Shown here piece after piece: positions 36,377-43,688 of a stretch of DNA of 64,000 nt. The notes beneath the pieces are model-generated. The model made no database searches and was not told the DNA's origin. It worked only from the letters and a program-made list of their open reading frames with translations. The stretch spans positions 1,364,001 through 1,428,000 of the forward strand of contig NC_015732.1 in the NCBI RefSeq assembly GCF_000219725.1. Reading direction: 5' to 3'. Origin of the DNA: Gracilinema caldarium DSM 7334. Its GTDB lineage: Bacteria; Spirochaetota; Spirochaetia; Treponematales; Breznakiellaceae. Numbering within the stretch: position 1 is the first letter of the stretch; every line of letters starts with the position of its first letter. Made by a program: the position numbers and the translations under genes.

Positions 36377-38923
36377 TTGTTTAAAGGTCTTACCCAACGG
36401 GCACAACGAATACTTACCGTAATAGCCCAGGATGAAGCTCGACGTTTTCATAGCGATCAGCTTCTTCCTGAACATATACTTGTTGCTGTGATTAGGGACG
36501 GATCTGGTACAGCCTGCAGAGCTTTGGAAGATTTAGCCATAGATTTGCAGGATTTCCGTCATGTTTTAGAACGGGAAATTCCGCAAAAGACCGGTACCTT
36601 TATTTTCGGGGATGTACCGCCTTCCCGCCGGGCTCGAACCTTACTCGAAGCTGCCGCTGAGGAAGCCCGCAGTTTTGGTCATGAATATGTAGGTACTGAA
36701 CATTTATTGCTCGCGTCCATAAGAGAGGAGAATTCTCCTGCAGCACGGTATTTAGTGGAAAAACATATTAGCCCAGAAATGCTTCGTTCCACAGTGCAAC
36801 TCGTACTTGGGCAGATTCGGGATGATGGTCCTGTTGAAGACCCCCGGGATAGCGCCCATACGGCCGGTTCAAATCCTTTCGGGACAGGAACACCAAGCGG
36901 GCAAAAGAACACCCGGACGCCCATTATCGATGAATTTTCCCGGGACCTTACGGCCATGGCCCGGCTTGGTTCCTTGGATCCCGTCATTGGCCGTGAAAAG
37001 GAGGTTCGCCGGGTAGTACGGATTCTTGCCCGACGAACTAAGAATAATCCGATCCTTGTAGGCGAACCTGGTGTGGGCAAAACCGCCGTAGTCGAAGCCC
37101 TGGCCCAGCTTATTGCATCTGAAAATGTTCCAGAAATATTAGCGGATAAACGACTCCTTGCCCTCGACCTAGCCTCGGTAGTGGCCGGAACAAAATACCG
37201 CGGCGAGTTTGAGGAACGGCTCAAAAAAATCATGAAGGAAATCAGTCAGGCGGGAAATATCATCCTCTTTATTGATGAAATTCATACGGTTATCGGTGCC
37301 GGTGGTGCGGAAGGTACTATCGATGCCTCTAACATGCTCAAGCCCGCCCTTTCCCGGGGAGAAGTTCAGTGTATTGGCGCTACAACCCTCGCTGAATATC
37401 GGAAGCACTTTGAAAAGGATGCGGCTCTCGAACGGCGTTTCCAGATGGTACCCGTAGAAGAGCCAAGTCTTGAAGAAACTATACAGATTCTTAAAGGAAT
37501 CAAGAAACGCTACGAGGAACATCACCGTGTTATCTATAATGATGGAGCAGTTTTAGCGGCGGCAACCCTGGCCCAGCGCTATATCACCGGCCGGTTCATG
37601 CCCGATAAGGCGATTGATCTTTTGGATGAAGCTGGGGCGAAACGAAAACTCGAAACCGATATCAAGCCCGCCGAATTAAGTGAAATAGAAAACGAAATTA
37701 AACGGCTTACGGAAGAAAAGGTTCGCCTTGTGGCCGCCCAGGACTATGAAAAGGCTGCAGAACTGAGGGACCAAGTCCGGTCCCTCAGGTACCAGCTCGA
37801 ATCGGTAAAACAGGCCTGGGAACGTCTTTCCCGGGAAGAACGGCCTGCAGTTACCGAAGCTGACATACGTCAGGTTGTTGCGGAAGCCACAGGAATCCCC
37901 CTGGCACGGCTCGAAGAAAGTGCATCCCGTAAACTGTTACGGATCGAAGAAGAACTGCACCGTTCGGTTATAGGACAGGACGATGCGGTTCAGCGGATTG
38001 CTGCGGCCATCCGGCGCAGCAGGGCAGGGGTATCTTCTCTCAAACGCCCCCAGGGGTCATTTATATTCTTAGGGCCCACCGGGGTCGGTAAAACCCTTTT
38101 GGCAAAACGCCTTGCGGAGTATCTTTTTGGAACCGAAGAAGCCCTGGTTCGCATAGATATGTCTGACTATATGGAAAAACACAATGCCTCCCGTCTTGTT
38201 GGAGCTCCCCCCGGCTATGTAGGGTATGAAGAAGGCGGGGTGCTTACAGAAAAAATCCGTCGAAATCCCTATCGGGTTATCCTTTTTGATGAAATAGAGA
38301 AAGCCCACCATGATGTCTTTAATCTTTTGTTACAGGTTTTGGAAGAGGGGGAACTCAAGGATAATCTGGGGCATACGGTAAGTTTCCGGAATACGGTCAT
38401 CATTATGACGAGCAATGCAGGGGCCCGTGAAATTTCCCGAGATGCTCGCCTTGGATTTAACCCCGATTCGGGCATTATGAACCTGGAAGAAATCCGCTCA
38501 GCCGCCCTGGCAGAACTTAAGCGTCTCTTTAACCCTGAATTCATTAATCGGGTTGATGATATTGTCGTGTTCCATGCCTTGAGCCGCGAACAGGTTCAGG
38601 CAATCCTGGCCCTTGAAATTCAGGAATTGAATAAACGGCTCCATGACCAGGGGTACTCGATTCAGGTTAAACAGAGTGCCCAGGATATTTTAATAGAAAA
38701 GGGCTGGGATCCCAAATATGGCGCCCGTCCCATGCGCCGGGCTATCCAAAAAGAATTAGAGGATGTCCTGGCCGTGTTAATTCTTGAACAGGAATATCCC
38801 GCTGGAACAATATTTATAGCCGAAGACCGGGATGGAAAAATCAGCATCAAATCAAAAAAGAATAAGCCGACCCTGCTAACCACGGTTCCGGCTGTTTCCT
38901 CAGAACCGATTAGCAAATCCTAG
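36377..38923 (+). CDS. clpC: ClpC ATPase, Clp protease unfoldase
   Basis: 848 residues from TTG 36377. N-terminal Clp-N double repeat (about 5-145), first AAA+ with Walker [17 protein letters not shown], a middle region with a UVR motif ([15 protein letters not shown]), second AAA+ with [18 protein letters not shown] and the ClpP-docking loop RLGFNPD. It unfolds substrates for ClpP. The UVR-bearing M-domain marks ClpC, matching its place behind mcsA and mcsB-like genes. No CIRCE element or CtsR gene is seen nearby, unlike the Firmicute operon. GGAGG-type site overlaps the mcsB-like stop. Confidence 0.94.
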   Translation: MFKGLTQRAQRILTVIAQDEARRFHSDQLLPEHILVAVIRDGSGTACRALEDLAIDLQDFRHVLEREIPQKTGTFIFGDVPPSRRARTLLEAAAEEARSFGHEYVGTEHLLLASIREENSPAARYLVEKHISPEMLRSTVQLVLGQIRDDGPVEDPRDSAHTAGSNPFGTGTPSGQKNTRTPIIDEFSRDLTAMARLGSLDPVIGREKEVRRVVRILARRTKNNPILVGEPGVGKTAVVEALAQLIASENVPEILADKRLLALDLASVVAGTKYRGEFEERLKKIMKEISQAGNIILFIDEIHTVIGAGGAEGTIDASNMLKPALSRGEVQCIGATTLAEYRKHFEKDAALERRFQMVPVEEPSLEETIQILKGIKKRYEEHHRVIYNDGAVLAAATLAQRYITGRFMPDKAIDLLDEAGAKRKLETDIKPAELSEIENEIKRLTEEKVRLVAAQDYEKAAELRDQVRSLRYQLESVKQAWERLSREERPAVTEADIRQVVAEATGIPLARLEESASRKLLRIEEELHRSVIGQDDAVQRIAAAIRRSRAGVSSLKRPQGSFIFLGPTGVGKTLLAKRLAEYLFGTEEALVRIDMSDYMEKHNASRLVGAPPGYVGYEEGGVLTEKIRRNPYRVILFDEIEKAHHDVFNLLLQVLEEGELKDNLGHTVSFRNTVIIMTSNAGAREISRDARLGFNPDSGIMNLEEIRSAALAELKRLFNPEFINRVDDIVVFHALSREQVQAILALEIQELNKRLHDQGYSIQVKQSAQDILIEKGWDPKYGARPMRRAIQKELEDVLAVLILEQEYPAGTIFIAEDRDGKISIKSKKNKPTLLTTVPAVSSEPISKS

Positions 38924-38932
38924 GAGGAATAT

Positions 38933-39640
38933 ATGGTTTCCTTGCTACTCAAGGGGGCAGACAAAATGATAACTCTCACCCCCTCTAAAATTATTGCGGT
39001 GGGCCTTAATTACCATGCCCATGTGCAGGAAAGCAAGGTCTTTGATTTAAAGAAACTCGAAGTACCCACAGAGCCAGTACTCTTTGCCAAGACCCCCAAC
39101 GTTCTCGTGGGACCGAATGAACCCATTGTCATACCCGCCTTCCTCAAGGAATATCATTTTGATGAACCCCGGGTCGATCCTGAGGCAGAACTGGCTATCA
39201 TCATCGGAAAAAAGTGCAGGCATGTACTTGAGCACGAAGCCCTCGACTATGTACTGGGATATACCTGCTTTAACGACGTGAGCCAGCGGAATATTCAAAA
39301 GCTCGATGCCTCTGGCTGGTTCCGTGGTAAATCCTTTGATACCTTTGGTCCCATAGGCCCTGTTATCGTACCCCCATCTCTACTGCCAGATCCCCAACGT
39401 CTTGCCATTACCTGCAGGATTAATGGAAAAACCACCCAGGCCGCTTCCACCGCTGATATGATCTTTTCAATAAAAAAGCTGATTGCTTTTATTTCCATAA
39501 ATTTCACCCTCGAGGCTGGGGATATTATTGCAACGGGTACCCCCAGCGGTGTGAGCCCCATAAAGGCCGGAGACGAAGTTGAGGTCGAAATAGAAGGCAT
39601 TGGCATACTGCGGAATCCGGTTATCGAGGAAGTCCGATAA
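38933..39640 (+). CDS. Fumarylacetoacetate hydrolase family protein
   Basis: 235 residues, AGGAGG before ATG 38933. Family signatures: IIAVGLNYHAHVQE, EPVLFAKTPNVLVGPNEP, DPEAELAIIIGKKC with metal-binding acids, GYTCFNDVSQRN, GDIIATGTPSGVSPI. Members cleave C-C bonds of acylpyruvates or decarboxylate oxaloacetate (FAHD1 type) in the cytoplasm with Mg2+. The exact substrate cannot be told. It is followed without gap by a class V aminotransferase. Confidence 0.9.
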   Translation: MVSLLLKGADKMITLTPSKIIAVGLNYHAHVQESKVFDLKKLEVPTEPVLFAKTPNVLVGPNEPIVIPAFLKEYHFDEPRVDPEAELAIIIGKKCRHVLEHEALDYVLGYTCFNDVSQRNIQKLDASGWFRGKSFDTFGPIGPVIVPPSLLPDPQRLAITCRINGKTTQAASTADMIFSIKKLIAFISINFTLEAGDIIATGTPSGVSPIKAGDEVEVEIEGIGILRNPVIEEVR

Positions 39641-41131
39641 ATGCATAATCTGGAAGCCCATTTTTCTCAATTTCGTAACAATACCATAGGAATTGATAAG
39701 TTCCTGACAGGTCCCTATGGGGAAGTTCCCCTGGTATATGCCGACTGGATTGCCTCGGGAAGGCTGTATGGCCCCATCGAAGAACGGATGCTGAAGATTG
39801 CCTATCCCTATGTGGCAAATACCCATTCAGAGTCGAGCGCCCTCGGGGCCAGCATGACCCGGGCCTACCATGAAGCACGGCGGCGCATTAAAGCCTATGT
39901 CAATGCCTCCGCTGATGATGTGCTTATTACCGCCGGTTCAGGTATGACCGGTGCGGTCAATAAACTGCAGCGTATTTTAGGATTGCGGATCCCCGAGCGC
40001 GCTCGCGGCCTCTGTGGCAGGGGAGTCTGCGAAATACCCGAAGCCCAACGGCCTGTGGTGTTTATCTCCCATATGGAACACCATTCAAACCACACAAGCT
40101 GGCTTGAGTCCTTAGCCGATGTGGTCATTCTTGAACCGGATGAACAACTTCTGGTACAGGTTGATGAACTGGAACGCCAGCTTAAGCGCTATGCTGCTCG
40201 TCCTGTTAAAATTGGTGCCTTTTCGGCGGCCTCAAATGTAACGGGCATCAGGCCCCCCTACCGGGAACTGGCCCGGGTGATGCACCGCCATGGTGGCATC
40301 GCCCTCGTCGATTTTGCCGCCGCCGCACCCTATGATCCCATTGATATGCACCCTGAGGGGGACCCGGAGGGCTATCTGGATGGTATTTATTTCAGTCCCC
40401 ATAAATTTTTAGGTGGTCCAGGATCACCGGGGGTAGTGATATTCAATAAGCGCCTGTATCATAACAGCACCCCCGATGATCCCGGCGGCGGCACCGTAAA
40501 ATGGACCAACCGATGGGAACGGGCCCACTATGTGGATGATATTGAAATGCGGGAAGATGGTGGAACCCCGGCCTTTCTCGGTACGATTCGAGCCGCCCTC
40601 GCCATGGATCTCAAGGCTACCATGGGTACCGATGCAATCCATGAACGGGAAGCTCAGCTCATCAACCTGACCTTTGATACCCTGGCAGAGCTGCCCCAGC
40701 TTCATCTGTTAGCTCAGGAACAACGGGAACGGATCGGAGCTGTATCCTTTTATTTTGATCACCTGCATTATAACCTCGTGGTTCGCCTCCTCTCTGAGCG
40801 CTATGGAATTCAAGTCCGGGGCGGCTGTTCCTGCGCGGGTACCTATGGCCATTATTTATTGCATATTGATAAGAAATGGTCCCATGCAATTGCCTGCCAG
40901 GTGGATTCGGGGGATCTATCCAAAAAGCCCGGGTGGGTTCGGCTATCCCTGCATCCAACCATGACCAATGATGAGCTTGCGTATATCCTTGGGGCTATTA
41001 AGGAAATAGGGGAAAAGGGTCTTGAATGGGCAGAGGACTATTATTTCGATAAAACCTCCGGTGAATATTTTAGAAAAGACCGTCAGGATTTTACCGCCTT
41101 TTCCATGGAAAGCCTCTTCATACCTTTTTAA
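39641..41131 (+). CDS. Class V aminotransferase, cysteine desulfurase-like
   Basis: 496 residues, ATG directly after the upstream TAA. PLP lysine in YFSPHKFLGGPGSP (His-Lys), cofactor Asp in IALVDFAAAAPYDPI, and SHMEHHSNHTSW, typical of the class V/SufS fold. RGGCSCAGTYGHYLL near residue 395 places a Cys where SufS has its persulfide Cys. It is longer than SufS/IscS by about 90 residues; the extra is spread, including an N-terminal segment (FRNNTIGIDKFLTGPYG). It may be a desulfurase or a lyase. No suf or isc genes are beside it. Confidence 0.78.
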   Translation: MHNLEAHFSQFRNNTIGIDKFLTGPYGEVPLVYADWIASGRLYGPIEERMLKIAYPYVANTHSESSALGASMTRAYHEARRRIKAYVNASADDVLITAGSGMTGAVNKLQRILGLRIPERARGLCGRGVCEIPEAQRPVVFISHMEHHSNHTSWLESLADVVILEPDEQLLVQVDELERQLKRYAARPVKIGAFSAASNVTGIRPPYRELARVMHRHGGIALVDFAAAAPYDPIDMHPEGDPEGYLDGIYFSPHKFLGGPGSPGVVIFNKRLYHNSTPDDPGGGTVKWTNRWERAHYVDDIEMREDGGTPAFLGTIRAALAMDLKATMGTDAIHEREAQLINLTFDTLAELPQLHLLAQEQRERIGAVSFYFDHLHYNLVVRLLSERYGIQVRGGCSCAGTYGHYLLHIDKKWSHAIACQVDSGDLSKKPGWVRLSLHPTMTNDELAYILGAIKEIGEKGLEWAEDYYFDKTSGEYFRKDRQDFTAFSMESLFIPF

Positions 41132-41173
41132 GAACCCATACATGATCTGCAGAGTCTGGCAGACAGTACTCAG

Positions 41174-41209
41174 GGGGACCTTAAAAATTAACATTTTTTA
41201 GAGATCCCC
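41174..41209 (+). terminator. Probable terminator-like hairpin after the aminotransferase
   Basis: GGGGA (41174-41178) pairs with TCCCC (41205-41209) and the inner bases add a weaker AT-rich stem. Only a short T-rich stretch follows (GTTTT at 41214), so termination strength is uncertain. Confidence 0.35.
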
Positions 41210-41267
41210 ATGAGGTTTTCTGCAGGGGCCTGCGGTCAGTACATAAAAAATTCTTCAAAATTTTTAG

Positions 41268-41296
41268 TTGCAATATGTAGTGTAAAATATTATATT
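41268..41296 (+). promoter_or_regulatory. Promoter of the GPx-OhrR operon
   Basis: TTGCAA (41268-41273), 17-base spacer, TATATT (41291-41296). Expected RNA start near 41303, ribosome site GGAGG at 41315. The -10 box lies inside the palindrome at 41287-41310. Confidence 0.7.
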
Positions 41297-41310
41297 ATGC
41301 AATATAATAT
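41287..41310. promoter_or_regulatory. Perfect palindrome, likely OhrR operator
   Basis: ATATTATATT-ATGC-AATATAATAT: two 10-base arms in perfect inverted symmetry around a 4-base centre. It covers the -10 box and start of the GPx-OhrR transcript. MarR/OhrR repressors bind AT-rich palindromes of this kind at their own promoters, so autorepression is the simplest reading. Confidence 0.7.
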
Positions 41311-41324
41311 GCATGGAGGATTGT

Positions 41325-41810
41325 ATGGAATCTAGTATTTATCAATTAAATGCCATACGTAATGATGGTTCAAACTGTGACTTTGCTCAGTATAAAGGAA
41401 AAGTCTTATTAATCGTAAATACCGCAAGCAAGTGCGGCTTTACGCCCCAATATAAGGGCCTTGAAGCACTCTATGAAAAGTATAAGGAACAGGGGCTCGA
41501 AATAATTGGATTTCCCTGTGACCAGTTTGCCCACCAGGAACCGGGTTCCGACGAAGAGATTGCTCAGTTCTGTTCAATGAATTATGGGGTGACATTTCCA
41601 ATTATGAAAAAGATCGAAGTGAATGGTCCCAATGCACACCCGGTTTTTCAGTGGCTCAGAAAGAGAGCACCCGGAGCAATTGGTGATTCCATAAAATGGA
41701 ATTTCACCAAATTCCTCGTAGCAAAGGATGGTACCTCAGTGAGAAGGTATGCACCGACCGTTGAGCCGAAACAAATCGAATCAGATATTCAAGCAGCCCT
41801 TGCATCATGA
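41325..41810 (+). CDS. Glutathione peroxidase family (Cys type)
   Basis: 161 residues from ATG 41325, chosen because GGAGG lies 5-6 bases upstream; an earlier ATG at 41313 overlaps that site. Catalytic tetrad pieces: NTASKCGFT (Cys37 in place of selenocysteine), GFPCDQFAHQEPG (Gln) and KWNFTKFLV (Trp, Asn). It reduces peroxides, probably using thioredoxin rather than glutathione, as most bacterial Cys-type members do. It overlaps the OhrR gene by 4 bases and shares its palindromic operator. Confidence 0.92.
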   Translation: MESSIYQLNAIRNDGSNCDFAQYKGKVLLIVNTASKCGFTPQYKGLEALYEKYKEQGLEIIGFPCDQFAHQEPGSDEEIAQFCSMNYGVTFPIMKKIEVNGPNAHPVFQWLRKRAPGAIGDSIKWNFTKFLVAKDGTSVRRYAPTVEPKQIESDIQAALAS

Positions 41811-42235
41811 AAGAGGAACTTCTGCTTTCGAACCAGATCTGTTTTCTCGTATATAGGCTCGATCGGGAAATTCAGGCTTCCTATAGGCCCTTATTGGATG
41901 TTCTTGGCTTAACCTATCCGCAATACCTTGTCATGCTCGTCCTCTGGGAACTGGGGCAGGCTGAGGTGGGTAAGCTCTGTTCCCTGCTTAATCTGGATAC
42001 GGGGACTATTTCCCCATTGCTGAAACGGCTTGAAAAATCTGGTTTGATTCATCGAAAACGTTCAGAGCAGGATGAACGGGTCGTTGTGGTAAGCCTGACC
42101 GATGCGGGGAAAGCGCTTGAAGAGCAGGCTCTTTCGGTTCCGCAGCATATGTATTCCTGCCTTTTTCATAATGCAGAAGAATATGTTGCATTAAAACAAA
42201 TGCTTGGTAACTATATTGATCGGCTTTCTTCATAA
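41807..42235 (+). CDS. ohrR: MarR-family regulator, OhrR-like
   Basis: 142 residues, ATGA overlap with the peroxidase gene. NQICFLVYRLDREI holds Cys12 at the position of the reactive Cys of OhrR, followed by YRPLLDVLGLTYPQYLVMLVLWE, a hallmark of OhrR. The winged helix is KLCSLLNLDTGTISPLLKRLE with wing RKRSEQDERVVVVSLT. Organic peroxide oxidises the Cys and releases DNA. The target is probably the palindrome before the operon. No ohr gene lies here; the peroxidase seems to take its place. Confidence 0.9.
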   Translation: MKEELLLSNQICFLVYRLDREIQASYRPLLDVLGLTYPQYLVMLVLWELGQAEVGKLCSLLNLDTGTISPLLKRLEKSGLIHRKRSEQDERVVVVSLTDAGKALEEQALSVPQHMYSCLFHNAEEYVALKQMLGNYIDRLSS

Positions 42236-42256
42236 ACGAGGGGGCTTACAGGCAGC

Positions 42257-42300
42257 AGCGGGTACCTCTCAAACTTGGCTGATTTCAGAGGTACCCCGCT
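42257..42300. terminator. Strong hairpin between convergent ohrR and glgC
   Basis: AGCGGGTACCTCT (42257-42269) pairs with AGAGGTACCCCGCT (42287-42300), 13 pairs with one bulged base and a 17-base loop. No U-run on either side. By place it may block transcription or protect both mRNA ends. Confidence 0.5.
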
Positions 42301-42318
42301 CTATACCTTATTCAATGA

Positions 42319-43593
42319 TTAAATAACTGTTCCGGGGTAGAGGACTGCGTTCTTCGGGATGACAATAATACCATCGACAATATGGTAGTGACCATAGTCC
42401 CCATCGGTCCGGTTCAGGTCATCGATGCCGATACGGCAGCCTTCCCCGATCCGGGCATTCTTATCTATGATTGCACCTTTTACAATGGTCCCCTTGCCGA
42501 TACCAATATCGGGGAGTCGAGCCTCGGCATTCTGCCGCTTTTGCTCTTCGGACTCGTAAAAGTCAGCACCCATACAGACCACCCCATTAAGGCTTGCCCC
42601 GGATTCTATGATGGTTCGGATACCGACAATGGAATTGGAAATCGATGCATTGGTGATGATACAGCCCTCTGCAGCAATAGACTGGTTCATGTTGCTGAAG
42701 TTCATTTTTGAAGGAGGCAGGTTGCGCATGTGAGTATAAATCGGGGATTTTTCATCATAAAAATCAAACTTCGGGGTAAGGCTGGTAAGATCAAGGTTTG
42801 CTTCGTAGAAGTTTTTAATGGTTCCGATATCTTCCCAGTATCCATCATAAATATAGGCATTTATTTTTTTCTTGCCAATGAGGGAAGGAATAATTTCCTT
42901 GCCAAAGTCGGTAAAGTCATTGTCCAGGCTCGATTCCATGGCATCCGCATCAAAGACATAGATCCCCATGGATGCCAGGTATTCCTTGCCCTTTGTTCTC
43001 CGGTCTTGTAGTAATTCAGTAGGTATCTTGAAATCGTTGATATCCTTCACCGGTCCTGGTTTTTCAAGAAATTCGGTAATTTCATTTTTCTTGTTTGCCT
43101 TGAGGATTCCAAGCTGGCTCGCATCTTCCCGAGTGACAGCGGTGCATGCGATGGTCACCTCTGCGCCGGATTCCTTATGTTGTCTCAGGAGTTCCTGCAG
43201 ATCCATCCGGTACAGCTGGTCCCCCGACAGGATGAGGTAATGGCTCGGGTTCTGGGTCCTGAAGTGGATAAAGTTTTTCCTTACCGCATCGGCGGTACCT
43301 TCGTACCAGCCTGAATGTTCAAAGGTCTGTTCTGCCGCAAGAATTTCGACAAAACCCCGGGAGAAGGAGTCAAAATTATAGGTATGGGCTACATGCATAT
43401 GGAGGGATGCAGAGTTGAACTGGGTTAAAATATAGATTTTTCTTAAATTTGAGTTGATGCAATTTGAAATAGGAATGTCTACGAGCCGGTATTTCCCGCC
43501 AAAAGGAACTGCCGGTTTTGCCCGGGATTGTGTTAAGGGAAATAGCCTTGTTCCTTTACCTCCACCAAGGACAATAGAAAGTACCTCTGTCAT
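42319..43593 (-). CDS. glgC: Glucose-1-phosphate adenylyltransferase
   Basis: 424 residues from ATG 43593, with AGGAGGAGC upstream; the frame extends 40 codons further but only this start gives the family N-terminus. MTEVLSIVLGGGKGTRLFPL, the SRAKPAVPFGGKYRLVDIP box, LSGDQLYRMD, GTADAVRKN, WEDIGTIKNF and a left-handed beta-helix tail (IGKGTIVKGAIIDKNARIG). It makes ADP-glucose for glycogen synthesis. Own promoter at 43637-43665. No other glg genes are in the window. Allosteric effectors are not deducible. Confidence 0.95.
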   Translation of the reverse strand: MTEVLSIVLGGGKGTRLFPLTQSRAKPAVPFGGKYRLVDIPISNCINSNLRKIYILTQFNSASLHMHVAHTYNFDSFSRGFVEILAAEQTFEHSGWYEGTADAVRKNFIHFRTQNPSHYLILSGDQLYRMDLQELLRQHKESGAEVTIACTAVTREDASQLGILKANKKNEITEFLEKPGPVKDINDFKIPTELLQDRRTKGKEYLASMGIYVFDADAMESSLDNDFTDFGKEIIPSLIGKKKINAYIYDGYWEDIGTIKNFYEANLDLTSLTPKFDFYDEKSPIYTHMRNLPPSKMNFSNMNQSIAAEGCIITNASISNSIVGIRTIIESGASLNGVVCMGADFYESEEQKRQNAEARLPDIGIGKGTIVKGAIIDKNARIGEGCRIGIDDLNRTDGDYGHYHIVDGIIVIPKNAVLYPGTVI

Positions 43594-43636
43594 TTTGCTC
43601 CTCCTGAATGTTTGTTTTGCACCATCCTTTTTTCTT

Positions 43637-43665
43637 AGTATAAGATGAGATATTCCATCTGTCGA
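43637..43665 (-). promoter_or_regulatory. glgC promoter
   Basis: On the minus strand TCGACA (43665-43660), 17-base spacer, TATACT (43642-43637), giving about 37 bases of leader with a strong ribosome site. Same hexamers and spacing as the lepB promoter. Confidence 0.65.
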
Positions 43666-43673
43666 TACTTTCT

Positions 43674-43682
43674 TGGTATAAT
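43674..43682 (+). promoter_or_regulatory. Extended -10 promoter with leaderless spacing before mrfA-like gene
   Basis: TGG-TATAAT at 43674-43682, then 6 bases and ATG 43689. Predicted RNA start is the A of ATG; no Shine-Dalgarno precedes the gene. No strong -35. Confidence 0.55.
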
Positions 43683-43688
43683 TTCTGT

